Assembly: GCA_003635185.1 (NCBI GenBank)
Contig: PYJA01000101.1
Location: 1-34,270 of the forward strand
From: Candidatus Poribacteria bacterium
GTDB lineage: Bacteria > Poribacteria > WGA-4E > WGA-3G
Length of the DNA stretch: 34,270 bases
Reading direction: 5' to 3'
In this document: positions 1-7,230 of the stretch, one piece after another
How positions within the stretch are numbered: the first letter of the stretch is position 1
Layout: each line of letters starts with the position of its first letter
Program-made: the position numbers and the translations under genes
The notes under the pieces: generated by a model
What the model saw: only the letters and a program-made list of their open reading frames with translations
Databases searched by the model: none
Told to the model about the DNA's origin: nothing

Positions 1-110
1 ATTAATTTATTAATTCGGTCCTTTTCTATCCGCACAAGGCACGGATACCCCACTGCTGGCGAGGTTTCCTAACCTCGCCACATTACCCATTTATTTTTTT
101 ATCTTCATTA
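1..110. repeat. Partial copy of a palindromic intergenic repeat
   Basis: This block closely matches 3297-3405, sharing the AT-rich opening, the ACCCC-CTGCTGGCGAGG segment and a core hairpin with 9-bp arms at 58-66 and 71-79 around a TCCT loop. The left end is cut by the window edge. The right terminal repeat seen in the second copy is decayed here. It is probably a miniature non-coding element. No ORF of note lies in it. Confidence 0.7.
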
Positions 111-220
111 GGGACGATATGTTTATGAACTTGTCATTGGTATCCACATATCGTTCCTACGGAACTCAAGAGGGCGTTTATTTCGTTTTTCTATAAACAT
201 TGCGTCCGGACGGGACTAAA
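111..220. repeat. Cluster of 'GTCCCGTAGGGACGATATGT'-type repeats
   Basis: Degenerate copies of a 21-bp motif appear at 109-122 (plus orientation), 146-166 (inverted) and 203-216 (inverted). The same family recurs at 14068-14181. The arrangement of opposed copies would let the transcript fold. No coding potential is visible here. Confidence 0.6.
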
Positions 221-297
221 GATAGGATAAACCCAATAACCATGTGTATTGAAAAGTGGGCATAATAATTCCTATGTTTTCTTAAATTGACACATAA

Positions 298-554
298 GGT
301 GCAGAAACGTAGCACAACCATAAGCGTCAATTTAAGAAAAGAATTATGCGCTAAATGCCCCAGGCCGGTAGGTTCGGTTTGTAACCGAACCGGATCCTAC
401 GCAGAAACCTTCACCTATCCTGTCCACTCAGCAGTGCTGCTCAACAAGACACCCGGGATTCGCCTGGGCTCAGTCCGGTTCGGTTACAAACCGAACCTAC
501 CGGGCCTGGATGCACGCTAAATTGACGGCTATGGTGCAGAAACGTAGCACAACC
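298..554. repeat. Large nested inverted repeat with 27-bp perfect arms
   Basis: Perfect 27-bp inverted arms lie at 367-393 and 475-501, and each arm is itself nearly palindromic (TAGGTTCGGTTTGTAACCGA core). Outside them, AGGCC and GGGCCT extend the pairing with one bulge. A 22-bp direct repeat (GGTGCAGAAACGTAGCACAA core) flanks the structure at 298-319 and 533-554. An open frame at 287-520 crosses this repeat, but its protein is only the translation of palindromes, so it is not called as a gene. Confidence 0.75.
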
Positions 555-603
555 TAACAGGTTATGCTACAGAAATGTCCAAGTAATTATATGCTTTACT
601 ATA
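547..603. repeat. 57-bp exact repeat (half of a miniature element)
   Basis: These 57 bases are identical to 17377-17433. They contain half of the CACAACCTAACAGGTTATG palindrome and end in TTTACTATA, the terminus shared with the elements at 8898-9055, 15775-15934 and 17274-17433. Perfect identity 17 kb apart suggests recent mobility or gene conversion. Confidence 0.8.
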
Positions 604-662
604 ACACAATTCTGTTGCATTTAATTCGTTTTCGTGATAAAATCAATCAGTGTTATGAATAA

Positions 663-1165
663 CGGTTTGGAACAAAAGGGGATGCCGATAGTTTAGCCGC
701 TTTGCAAGTTGGAGAACTGGATGGCTTCTCGGTCCACGCGTGGGTCTATTCTGAGGTAGATCCAACTGGTAAATGTGTCGCTTGGAAAGGACTTGGATGC
801 TCTTCATGGTCACAGTTCCGTTTGGGAACCGGTTCACACGAAAACGGTGTGAACACCACGCAAGCATCATTCCACATCCGAGCCGGAAACGGTGGCGGTA
901 GGCTTGAAGTTCTTGGTAATGAACTGCCAGCAAAAGAATGGCTGCACCTCGTTGGCACATGGAATGGAACGCAAAACCTGGCTGTGGTAAACGTGGACAG
1001 TGGAACGGTATCATGGACGAAGTCGCTATTTTTAACGTAGCACTATCGGATGCTCAAGTCGCAGAACTTGGGGGAGGTATTGATGCTGCTTTAGGAAATA
1101 CCACGCCAGTTGACCCTATCGGGAAAATAGCAACAACCTTGAGCAAACTCAAAGGGACACATTAG
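663..1165 (+). pseudogene. Broken LamG / concanavalin A-like lectin domain fragment
   Basis: Two frames together read as one LamG-type jelly-roll domain. The first (663 to about 985) gives GDADSLAALQVGELDGFSVH, then WVY, and later EWLHLVGTWNGTQN, the typical middle strands. The second (about 985 to 1165) resumes with QWNGIMDEVAIFNVALSD, the typical C-terminal strand and helix. The usual segment between them, with the 'LYVDG' strand, is missing, so there is a frameshift plus a deletion of roughly 30 codons. The 5' end is also lost: an in-frame stop stands at 660-662 and no signal peptide is present. LamG domains in secreted proteins bind sugars or mediate adhesion. This copy is most likely a decaying remnant. 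A sequencing error could explain the frameshift but not the missing segment. Confidence 0.75.
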
Positions 1166-1191
1166 CATTTTATCAAGTTTTTTTTGCCAAA

Positions 1192-1222
1192 TATTAAGGG
1201 CGGTCCTTATCCGCCCTTAATA
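1192..1222. repeat. Perfect 12-bp stem hairpin after the LamG remnant
   Basis: Arms at 1192-1203 and 1211-1222 are perfectly complementary (TATTAAGGGCGG) around a 7-nt loop. A run of eight or nine T stands at about 1178-1186, before the hairpin rather than after it, so this is not a canonical intrinsic terminator in either direction. It could still stop or protect the transcript from the degraded gene. Confidence 0.5.
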
Positions 1223-1284
1223 TAAGAAAATAGTAACGAATTATATTATAGACACTCAGGGACTTCACACTTTCGGACCGATTT

Positions 1285-1452
1285 ATGAATAAAGTTCTAC
1301 TGACTATCTTAGGGATAATCGTTGTTGCAGTTTGTATCGTGATTCTTGTTGAAATTTTGAAGACACTTTTACAAATTGTAATTTTCGTCTCGTTTTTCAT
1401 CGTTATTGTTGGTGGTGCCTTCTTAATTCTCAGAAAAATTTTCAATAAATAG
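1285..1452 (+). CDS. Small two-helix membrane protein (55 aa), hypothetical
   Basis: A 55-codon frame from ATG 1285 to TAG 1450-1452 encodes an almost entirely hydrophobic protein: helix one around residues 4-22, a short EILK linker, helix two around residues 29-48, ending in the basic tail RKIFNK. The positive-inside rule would place the C-terminus in the cytoplasm. No strong Shine-Dalgarno is seen. The next gene starts 55 bases downstream, so the two could share a transcript. It resembles no family I can name; small hydrophobic proteins of this type may be membrane chaperones, toxins or unannotated subunits. Codon use is AT-rich like the start of the next gene. It may also be a chance ORF. 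Confidence 0.45.
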   Translation: MNKVLLTILGIIVVAVCIVILVEILKTLLQIVIFVSFFIVIVGGAFLILRKIFNK

Positions 1453-1507
1453 AGAATGCTAACTATTTTGGGACAACCACCACATTATTAAGCAACGGAG
1501 TACTACC

Positions 1508-2296
1508 ATGAAAAAATATTTCAAATCTTTAATCTTCACTAAGAATTTAATTGCAATTCTAATAGGATTTGTTCTGATAATCTGTTCAACAAGTCCAATT
1601 TTCGCCGCGAAGCGTGATAAGGAGTACGTCGCTAAGCAGATTTCCAACTTCAGGGTAGATGGCAAGATCGATGAATGGGAACGCGCTGAAGCTGTCGCCT
1701 TTGATCAACTCAAAGATGCTGGAGCGGCTCTTCCCAAAGCAAATGATTTTACAGGAAAGGGGCGCGTCGCATGGAATGCCAAAGACCCTACCCGTATCTA
1801 CTTTCTCGTTGAAATTACAGATGATGAACTCCAAGACATTCATCCGCCAGATAGTAAGTGGTGGGAGGATGATAGCGTTGAATTTATGTTTGATTTTGAC
1901 AATGATGTGGTGAGGGAAGCGCTCGTGCAATGGACTCTCGGTGCAAATGGGGAGGACCTCTCCGCAGCCGCATCACCGGACAACACAGAATGGGCACTTT
2001 CTAAGAGTGGCAACAATTATATCTATGAAGTCGCTCTTGACCCAACAAAACCACGCGGCCCAAACCCAGGTAATCCAAATACTGGAATGGACTTTAAAGC
2101 AAAAGACGGGTTAACTATTGGACTCAGTTTCCACATGAATGATTGTGAGAACGGAGTCCGGGAACATCAGATTGGATGGATAGCGGGGAATGCATGGGAT
2201 GCACAGGCCTTTGGTGATCTCACTTTTGACAGAGAATTCTTAGATGTAGAGCCTGCAGGTAAGCTGGCATTAACATGGGCGGCAATTAAGCAGTAA
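1508..2296 (+). CDS. Secreted CBM9-like (family 9 carbohydrate-binding) protein
   Basis: The 262-residue product begins with a clear signal peptide: a basic start (MKKYFK), a hydrophobic core around residues 14-28 and a likely cut after SPIFA near residue 34. The mature part follows the CBM9/DOMON-like pattern: FRVDGKIDEWERAEAV near the start, then a strand with YFLVEITDDEL, then WWEDDSVEFMFDFDND, in which acidic residues normally bind calcium. The domain fills the rest of the chain, and no catalytic module is attached. ATG 1508 follows ACGGAG at 1494-1499. It should be exported and bind sugar or act as a surface sugar-sensing protein. The nearby LamG remnant suggests a surface-glycan context. 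Family assignment is good; the ligand is unknown. Confidence 0.8.
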   Translation: MKKYFKSLIFTKNLIAILIGFVLIICSTSPIFAAKRDKEYVAKQISNFRVDGKIDEWERAEAVAFDQLKDAGAALPKANDFTGKGRVAWNAKDPTRIYFLVEITDDELQDIHPPDSKWWEDDSVEFMFDFDNDVVREALVQWTLGANGEDLSAAASPDNTEWALSKSGNNYIYEVALDPTKPRGPNPGNPNTGMDFKAKDGLTIGLSFHMNDCENGVREHQIGWIAGNAWDAQAFGDLTFDREFLDVEPAGKLALTWAAIKQ

Positions 2297-2435
2297 TTTT
2301 CCGGCCCTGTCAATTTCCAAACAGAATGGTTCCCTTGCCTTAATGCAATCCTTTCAATTGAATTACTCGCCGCTTGTCTGCTCAAATCTGCCGACTTCTA
2401 TGATACATAGAAACCTATAACGAGAGTATTTCCGA

Positions 2436-3272
2436 ATGTATAATCTAAATGGAAAAGTCGCTTTAGTGACAGGTACGGGTGGTAGAAACGGAATAGGACG
2501 CGCTATCGCTACGCGTTTAGCGAAAGAGGGAGCAGATGTAGCAGTCAACGATATAACTGAACACCCTTACGCCGCTGACGACACAGAGTGGCGTGGATTG
2601 GCGGATGTCGTTCGCGAAATCGAAGCGATGGGACAACGGGCTATTAGCGTAGTTGCGGATGTATCAGATGCAAAGCAAGTTAGCGAAATGGTAGATAAGA
2701 CTGTTGCTCATTTTGGGAAGATCGACATTCTCGTCAACAATGCTGGCACGAAAGCTGGGAAAGATCGCGTCCCCGTCGTTGATCTCACAGAAGAAGATTG
2801 GGATAGAGTGCAAAATGTTAACGTGAAAGGGGTCTTCCTTTGCTGCCAAGCGGTAGCGCGACATCTTATCGCACAGGGGACCGGTGGGAAAATCATCAAC
2901 ATCTCCTCCATCACAGGCAAACGGGGATCGGCACGTTATGCTGCATACTGTGCATCCAAATTTGCTGTCCTCGGTTTAACGCAGTCCCTTGCCCATGAAC
3001 TTGCACCGTCCCAGGTTAATGTCAACGCCATCTGTCCAAGCCTTGTAGATACGGAGCGCGTTGAACATTTAGCTGCTGCGATGATGCCTACAGACCTCTC
3101 GGCTGATAAGCAACGGACAGAATTTGTTAGTCGTTTTGAGGCATCCGTGCCGTTAGGGCGGCTTGCTGAGAGTAGTGATGTTGCAAATATGGCAGCATTT
3201 CTCGCCTCAGACGAAGCTGCCTATTTGACTGGGGTGTCTGTTACTGTATCCGGTGGTTTAGTCATGGATTAG
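2436..3272 (+). CDS. Short-chain dehydrogenase/reductase (SDR), 278 aa
   Basis: This is a classical SDR with a Rossmann fold. The cofactor motif TGTGGRNGIGRAIA lies at residues 12-25, with two extra residues compared with the usual TGxxxGIG. NNAG is at 101-104, the catalytic serine in NISSITG at 155-161, and the YxxxK pair is Tyr171 and Lys175. The C-terminus (FLASDEAAYLTGVSVTVSGG) is typical of family members close to FabG and 3-oxoacyl or sugar dehydrogenases. Asp39 at the end of beta-2 (VNDI) suggests preference for NAD, by general SDR rules. Length is normal for the family, with a short insert around residues 42-56. The substrate cannot be read from sequence; the sugar-related neighbours suggest a sugar or sugar acid. 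It appears monocistronic. Confidence 0.85.
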   Translation: MYNLNGKVALVTGTGGRNGIGRAIATRLAKEGADVAVNDITEHPYAADDTEWRGLADVVREIEAMGQRAISVVADVSDAKQVSEMVDKTVAHFGKIDILVNNAGTKAGKDRVPVVDLTEEDWDRVQNVNVKGVFLCCQAVARHLIAQGTGGKIINISSITGKRGSARYAAYCASKFAVLGLTQSLAHELAPSQVNVNAICPSLVDTERVEHLAAAMMPTDLSADKQRTEFVSRFEASVPLGRLAESSDVANMAAFLASDEAAYLTGVSVTVSGGLVMD

Positions 3273-3280
3273 TGTTGTCC

Positions 3281-3415
3281 CACAAACTGTCCGAAGATTA
3301 ATTTATTAATTCGGTCATTTTCGGTCCGCACGAAACACGCGTACCCCGCTGCTGGCGAGGTTTCCTAACCTCGCTAAATTACCGATTTATTTTCTTAATC
3401 TTCGGACAGATTGTG
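3281..3415. repeat. Miniature inverted-repeat element with 21-bp termini
   Basis: The outer arms at 3281-3301 and 3395-3415 pair over 21 bp with one mismatch; the inner 15 bp (CTGTCCGAAGATTAA) are perfect. The centre repeats the block seen at 1-110, including the GGCGAGGTT-TCCT-AACCTCGC hairpin at 3354-3374. There is no ORF. The structure is that of a MITE-like element about 135 bp long, lying just after the SDR stop codon. Confidence 0.75.
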
Positions 3416-3468
3416 CTACAAGGTGGCAACTTATACCATTTCTAATTGACAAATTGCCATAACATATC

Positions 3469-3541
3469 GTAGGTCGGGTAGAGCTTGCGAAACCCGACAG
3501 GCGCTAAACGTGTCGGGTTTCGCAAGCTCTACCCGACCTAC
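3469..3541. repeat. Perfect 31-bp stem hairpin
   Basis: Arms at 3469-3499 and 3511-3541 are exact reverse complements over 31 bp (starting GTAGGTCGGGTAGAGCTTGC), separated by an 11-nt loop. This lies between the SDR gene and the phosphatase gene. The lack of a single mismatch points to a recently copied or actively maintained repeat. No poly-T follows it, so a simple terminator role is not supported. Confidence 0.85.
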
Positions 3542-3609
3542 CAAATAATGTAAGATTATTATATAGAAAGGTGTTCCTGCTTTACAATACTATTTCATAC
3601 ATAAAAAAA

Positions 3610-4569
3610 ATGAATTCTAAAAAACAGATCGCAATAGAAGCAGTCCTCAAAGCCGCAGAACTCTGTCAACAGGTACAGAATGAGATGGTGTCAACAGACG
3701 CTATTCAAAAAAGTGACCGTAGCCCTGTAACCGTAGCAGATTTTGGCTCACAAGCATTGATATGCAAAGCAATTGGTGATACTTTTCCTGAAGACATTAT
3801 TGTTGCTGAAGAAGACGCTGAATCCCTTAGACAAAATTCGGCACTTCTGGATCGTGTCACAGATTACGTTAAACGTTTTGTAAAAGGTGAAGTCCTTAAT
3901 CAAAAAGTTTGTGGGTGGATTGACAGAGGAAGTGGTGAAGTAGATAGCAGTTACTGGACACTTGATCCTATTGACGGTACAAAAGGGTTTCTTCGCAACG
4001 ATCAGTACGCCATTGCATTAGCATGGATTGTTGATGGTGAAGTAGCGCTTGGTGTTTTAGGATGTCCAAATCTACCACATCGGTTGGACGATCCCGATTC
4101 TCAACGCGGTTGTCTTTTTGTCGCTGTTCGTGGGGAAGGCACAACTATCTATACAACAACAGGGAAATTTTTAGGAGAAGCGCGCGTTTCGGAAAACGCA
4201 TCTCGGTTGGCAGAAAGTTTCGAATCCACACATGGTGACAGCAGGACGCATGCCAAAATTGCGAACGAATTAGGACTTAACAAACCACCACTTCAAATTG
4301 ACAGCCAAGCGAAATATGGCATTGTCGCACGCGGTGAAGCGTCTTTGTACATCCGCCTCCCGAATCCCGCTTATCCTGATTACCGCGAGTGTATTTGGGA
4401 CCATGCCGCGGGGCTAATTGTGGTTGAGGAAGCTGGCGGAAAAGTAACTGATGCAAACGGAAAACCCTTGAGTTTTGTCAGCGGTAGGCGTATGATTGAC
4501 AATCGTGGTGTCGTTGCGACCAATGGAACGTTACATGAACAAGTCCTATCAACCTTATCTTCTATGTAG
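3610..4569 (+). CDS. 3'(2'),5'-bisphosphate nucleotidase / HAL2-type inositol monophosphatase family protein
   Basis: The 319-residue product belongs to the Mg-dependent, lithium-sensitive phosphatases. Metal-site motifs are in order: the acidic pair EE at 67-68, WTLDPIDGTKGFL with DPIDGT at 119-124, and WDHAAG at 263-268. The segment DSQAKYGIVARGEASLYIRL is typical of the HAL2/PAP phosphatase branch, which turns 3'-phosphoadenosine 5'-phosphate into AMP, rather than of inositol phosphatases. An earlier GTG at 3571 keeps the frame open, but ATG 3610 matches the family N-terminus. GAAAGGTG near 3565 is too far upstream to decide the start. A role in sulfur-transfer metabolism fits the sulfatase in this window only loosely. 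Confidence 0.85.
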   Translation: MNSKKQIAIEAVLKAAELCQQVQNEMVSTDAIQKSDRSPVTVADFGSQALICKAIGDTFPEDIIVAEEDAESLRQNSALLDRVTDYVKRFVKGEVLNQKVCGWIDRGSGEVDSSYWTLDPIDGTKGFLRNDQYAIALAWIVDGEVALGVLGCPNLPHRLDDPDSQRGCLFVAVRGEGTTIYTTTGKFLGEARVSENASRLAESFESTHGDSRTHAKIANELGLNKPPLQIDSQAKYGIVARGEASLYIRLPNPAYPDYRECIWDHAAGLIVVEEAGGKVTDANGKPLSFVSGRRMIDNRGVVATNGTLHEQVLSTLSSM

Positions 4570-4576
4570 AGGCAAG

Positions 4577-4694
4577 TGTACCCACTGCTGGTGAGGCGGG
4601 GAATCATGGCGAATACCATACGCGTATTCGCCCAATGGCATTCATACCGTTGATTTCTTCCTAACCTTGCCAATGTAATTGTGGGTTTTACTAT
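4577..4694. repeat. Degenerate intergenic palindromic element
   Basis: The stretch carries the CCCACTGCTGG-GAGG opening and the TTCCTAACCTTGCC half of the hairpin found at 1-110, but split by about 60 bases that contain a separate hairpin (GGCGAATA at 4608-4615, TATTCGCC at 4625-4632). It ends in GGGTTTTACTATAA, similar to the ends of other elements here. It looks like a repeat interrupted by another small palindrome. Confidence 0.45.
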
Positions 4695-4708
4695 AAAAAG
4701 GAGTTTTT

Positions 4709-5674
4709 ATGAAAGCGGGGCAAATCGTTGCACCACATCATATTGAAATTATTGATATAGACAAACCGAATTTAGCAGATTATCCTGATGGCACAGTGAT
4801 GATTAAAACAATCCACAGTGCTGTCTGTGGTAGTGATATGCCATCTTTTGTACTTGAACACCCTGCGGAGCGTTACCCGCTTGGGCATGGGCTTTCCATT
4901 CACGAGGCAATTGGTGTTGTTACCGACAGCAAATCGGAGAAATTTAAAGTTGGAGATGAGGTGCTTGCTCTCCCGCGCCATATCGGTGGATGTTCAGAAT
5001 TTTTTCTGTCCCATGAGAGTGTTACTGTACCTTTAGTAGAATACCACCGTAAAGATTGTATCTTAATGTCTCAACCTCTCGGCACTGTTGTTTGGGCATG
5101 TCGGAAGTTAGGGAATCTGTTAAATTTGGACACAGTTGTTATTGGACAAGGACCGATGGGATTACTCTTTACGCACATGTTGAGCAACCTCGGCGCAAGA
5201 ACAGTCCTAACTACTGATTTAGTAGATTTCCGACTTGAAGTATCTAAACAGATGCGTGCCACACATACTGTCAATTGTGCAAATGAAGACCTTGTCGCGG
5301 CGGTTAAAGAGATCACTGACAGCAGAATGGCTGACCTTGTGATTGAAGTCGTTGGACATCAAACTGAAACAATCAACACATGCCTGCAACTTCTGAAACG
5401 CGATGCTACACTTCTCGCTTTCGGTGTGCCAGACGATGAAGTATACAATTTCAACTTCTCTGAGTTTTTCAGGAACAACATCCGATTCATCGGCTCGGTT
5501 GGTCCCGATGTACCTAATGACTTCCCGTTGGCGATGGATATGATTGCACAGGAACGGATTGATGTGTCACCGATTATCACACATCATTTGCCGTTCACCG
5601 AAGCACAAAAAGGTTTTGAGATGGCGCTACATAAGAAAGACGAGGCTATCAAGATAGTATTTGATTATCCGTAA
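4709..5674 (+). CDS. Medium-chain (zinc-type) alcohol dehydrogenase family protein
   Basis: The 321-residue MDR protein has Cys40 in AVCGSDMP, the usual catalytic zinc ligand, and His65-Glu66 in GHGLSIHEAIG, matching the GHE motif. The Rossmann motif appears as VIGQGPMGLLF near residue 150. The four-cysteine structural zinc lobe is absent and the chain is shorter than the common 340-380 residues. This is a feature of some sugar-alcohol and threonine-dehydrogenase-like branches. AAAGGAG at 4698-4704 gives a strong ribosome site for ATG 4709. It should oxidise a polyol or secondary alcohol with NAD(P), but the substrate is not readable. It converges with the next gene; a small hairpin (GGCACA/TGTGCC) lies between them at 5686-5703. 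Confidence 0.85.
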   Translation: MKAGQIVAPHHIEIIDIDKPNLADYPDGTVMIKTIHSAVCGSDMPSFVLEHPAERYPLGHGLSIHEAIGVVTDSKSEKFKVGDEVLALPRHIGGCSEFFLSHESVTVPLVEYHRKDCILMSQPLGTVVWACRKLGNLLNLDTVVIGQGPMGLLFTHMLSNLGARTVLTTDLVDFRLEVSKQMRATHTVNCANEDLVAAVKEITDSRMADLVIEVVGHQTETINTCLQLLKRDATLLAFGVPDDEVYNFNFSEFFRNNIRFIGSVGPDVPNDFPLAMDMIAQERIDVSPIITHHLPFTEAQKGFEMALHKKDEAIKIVFDYP

Positions 5675-5711
5675 AGTCAGATTACGGCACAGCGGAGTGT
5701 GCCTACTACTA

Positions 5712-6761
5712 TTAAAGAGGTAATTCAACGATACGTCCTTCACGGCTTGACTGATAGATAGCGAGGATAATTTCAACCGCTTTGCGTCCTTCGCGACCAT
5801 CGACCAAATGAGACGCATCAGTTTCAAGACCATTGATGAGGTTTTCCATCTGTCGTCTGTGATTTGCATGATTGATGGCACGCGGATCGGAAGCACCGCC
5901 ACCAGTGCCTGTTTGTTGGGCAAATTTTTCCCGAATCTCAGCATCTTCTGGGAGTTCAGGGTCAAATTCCCATTTCACGATATCCTCTTCCTCTAAAATA
6001 GCGGTCCCTTTTGTGCCACAGATTTCGGTTTTCTTGAACATGCCAGGATAAGCAGCAGTTGTCCCTTCAATAACACCTAACGCACCGTTTTCAAACCGAA
6101 GTGCTGCAACAGCCACGTCTTCAACCTCAATGCGTTCGTGTGCTAACGTATCGGTAAATGCCTGCACTGATTTGACAGGCCCCATAAAATACTGCAGGAG
6201 GTCAATAGCGTGAATGGATTGATTCATCAGGGCACCGCCACCGTCAAGGTCCCACGTGCCGCGCCAACCGCCACTGTCGTAATATTCTTGGGAACGGTAC
6301 CACTTGATATACGCATCACCTAAGGTTAACTTGCCGAACCGTCCGCTTTCAATCGTTGATTTTACAAGTTGTGAACCTTCGGTAAATCGTGAATTGAAAA
6401 TGGCGCATAACCGGATGCCTGCTTCATCGCAGGCTTGGATAATTTCATCACACCGTTGCAAAGTGATCTCCAGCGGTTTTTCGACGATAACATGTTTACC
6501 CGCTTCTGCTGCGGCAACTGCAGGTTCAAGGTGCGCACCACTTGGCGTGCAAATACAAACAATATCAAGGTCATCCCGTTTCAGCATTTCGTTGTAATCA
6601 GCATAACCATCAACATCATATTTATCTGTGAGTCGTTTGGCATTGTCAGCATTACGAGAACTCACAGCAACTAATTGACCGTGTTCTAATTCAGAAATTG
6701 CGGCGGAATGAAAATCAGAAATCATTCCGCACCCTATAATACCAAAACCGTAAGTTTTCAT
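5712..6761 (-). CDS. Gfo/Idh/MocA family oxidoreductase (1 of 3)
   Basis: The 349-residue product has the N-terminal NAD(P)-binding motif GIIGCGMISDFHSAA, the EKP motif in HVIVEKPLEI that carries the conserved lysine, and the C-terminal alpha/beta domain with SGGWRGTWDLDGGGALMNQS followed by HAIDLLQYFMGP, where the family's catalytic histidine usually sits. These enzymes oxidise or reduce sugars, inositols and related compounds. Length is typical. ATG 6761 follows AAGGAAA. It is read toward the MDR dehydrogenase. Three members of this family within 9 kb, with low apparent similarity to each other outside the motifs, suggest different substrates rather than recent duplication. Confidence 0.9.
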   Translation of the reverse strand: MKTYGFGIIGCGMISDFHSAAISELEHGQLVAVSSRNADNAKRLTDKYDVDGYADYNEMLKRDDLDIVCICTPSGAHLEPAVAAAEAGKHVIVEKPLEITLQRCDEIIQACDEAGIRLCAIFNSRFTEGSQLVKSTIESGRFGKLTLGDAYIKWYRSQEYYDSGGWRGTWDLDGGGALMNQSIHAIDLLQYFMGPVKSVQAFTDTLAHERIEVEDVAVAALRFENGALGVIEGTTAAYPGMFKKTEICGTKGTAILEEEDIVKWEFDPELPEDAEIREKFAQQTGTGGGASDPRAINHANHRRQMENLINGLETDASHLVDGREGRKAVEIILAIYQSSREGRIVELPL

Positions 6762-7230
6762 TTGATGTTTCCTTCTTTGGAACTAAGAACCTATTTCAAG
6801 ATTATTTCTACAATAAAAGATGTGCTACAAGACCGCATTACTCATAAAGTTTTGTTGGTTGAATAAAAAACGAAAATCTGATAATATCTTTTGTAAGCAG
6901 AGACGGATGTCCATTTTAGATTCCTTTAAAATAATATTTTATTTTAAAAAGAATACCTGCTTTTTTGCTTTTTGTCACTAAAAAAATAGTAAACTGATAT
7001 TTATCAGAATTACTGAGAATCCACTTAATTGGGTATTATCTGATGTTGTTACGGGTGAGCATATTAGATCGCCGCACATTTCATCAAGAACAGCTACAAC
7101 TCACAAGGCAAAGACAGATATCAAGTGAAATCATGGAACATTTTCATGAACTAAACCGAAAAGAACCTTGATAATTACAGATATTGATAACTTTTGAGAA
7201 ATATCAGATTGAGTTTTTAAAGGAAAAATC
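6762..7230. other. AT-rich intergenic region with a duplicated upstream block
   Basis: This gap separates the divergently read Gfo/Idh/MocA gene and the ThDP enzyme gene. A segment at 6934-6995, with TTTTTTGCTTTTTGTCACTA and TAGTAAACT, matches 21180-21237, just before the TPR gene, with few gaps. The rest is low-complexity A and T plus the doubtful small frame at 7043-7171. I could not place confident -35/-10 pairs. Confidence 0.5.
7043..7171 (+). CDS. Possible small protein (42 aa), doubtful
   Basis: A frame from ATG 7043 to TGA 7169-7171 encodes 42 residues, mostly polar and charged (QEQLQLTRQRQISSEIMEHF), with helical propensity and no membrane segment. There is no clear Shine-Dalgarno sequence: the bases before it are TTGGGTATTATCTG. 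It ends about 60 bases before the ThDP enzyme gene and could be a leader peptide or a remnant of a longer helical protein. I do not recognise it. Confidence 0.2.
   Translation: MLLRVSILDRRTFHQEQLQLTRQRQISSEIMEHFHELNRKEP

Noticed and set aside
287..520. 77-codon plus-strand ORF
   Set aside because: It is the translation of the large inverted repeat at 298-554; the protein has no fold-like pattern and the start lacks a ribosome site.
298..603. CRISPR-like array from repeated palindromes
   Set aside because: The repeats vary in length, lie in opposite orientations and lack uniform unique spacers; no cas gene is present.
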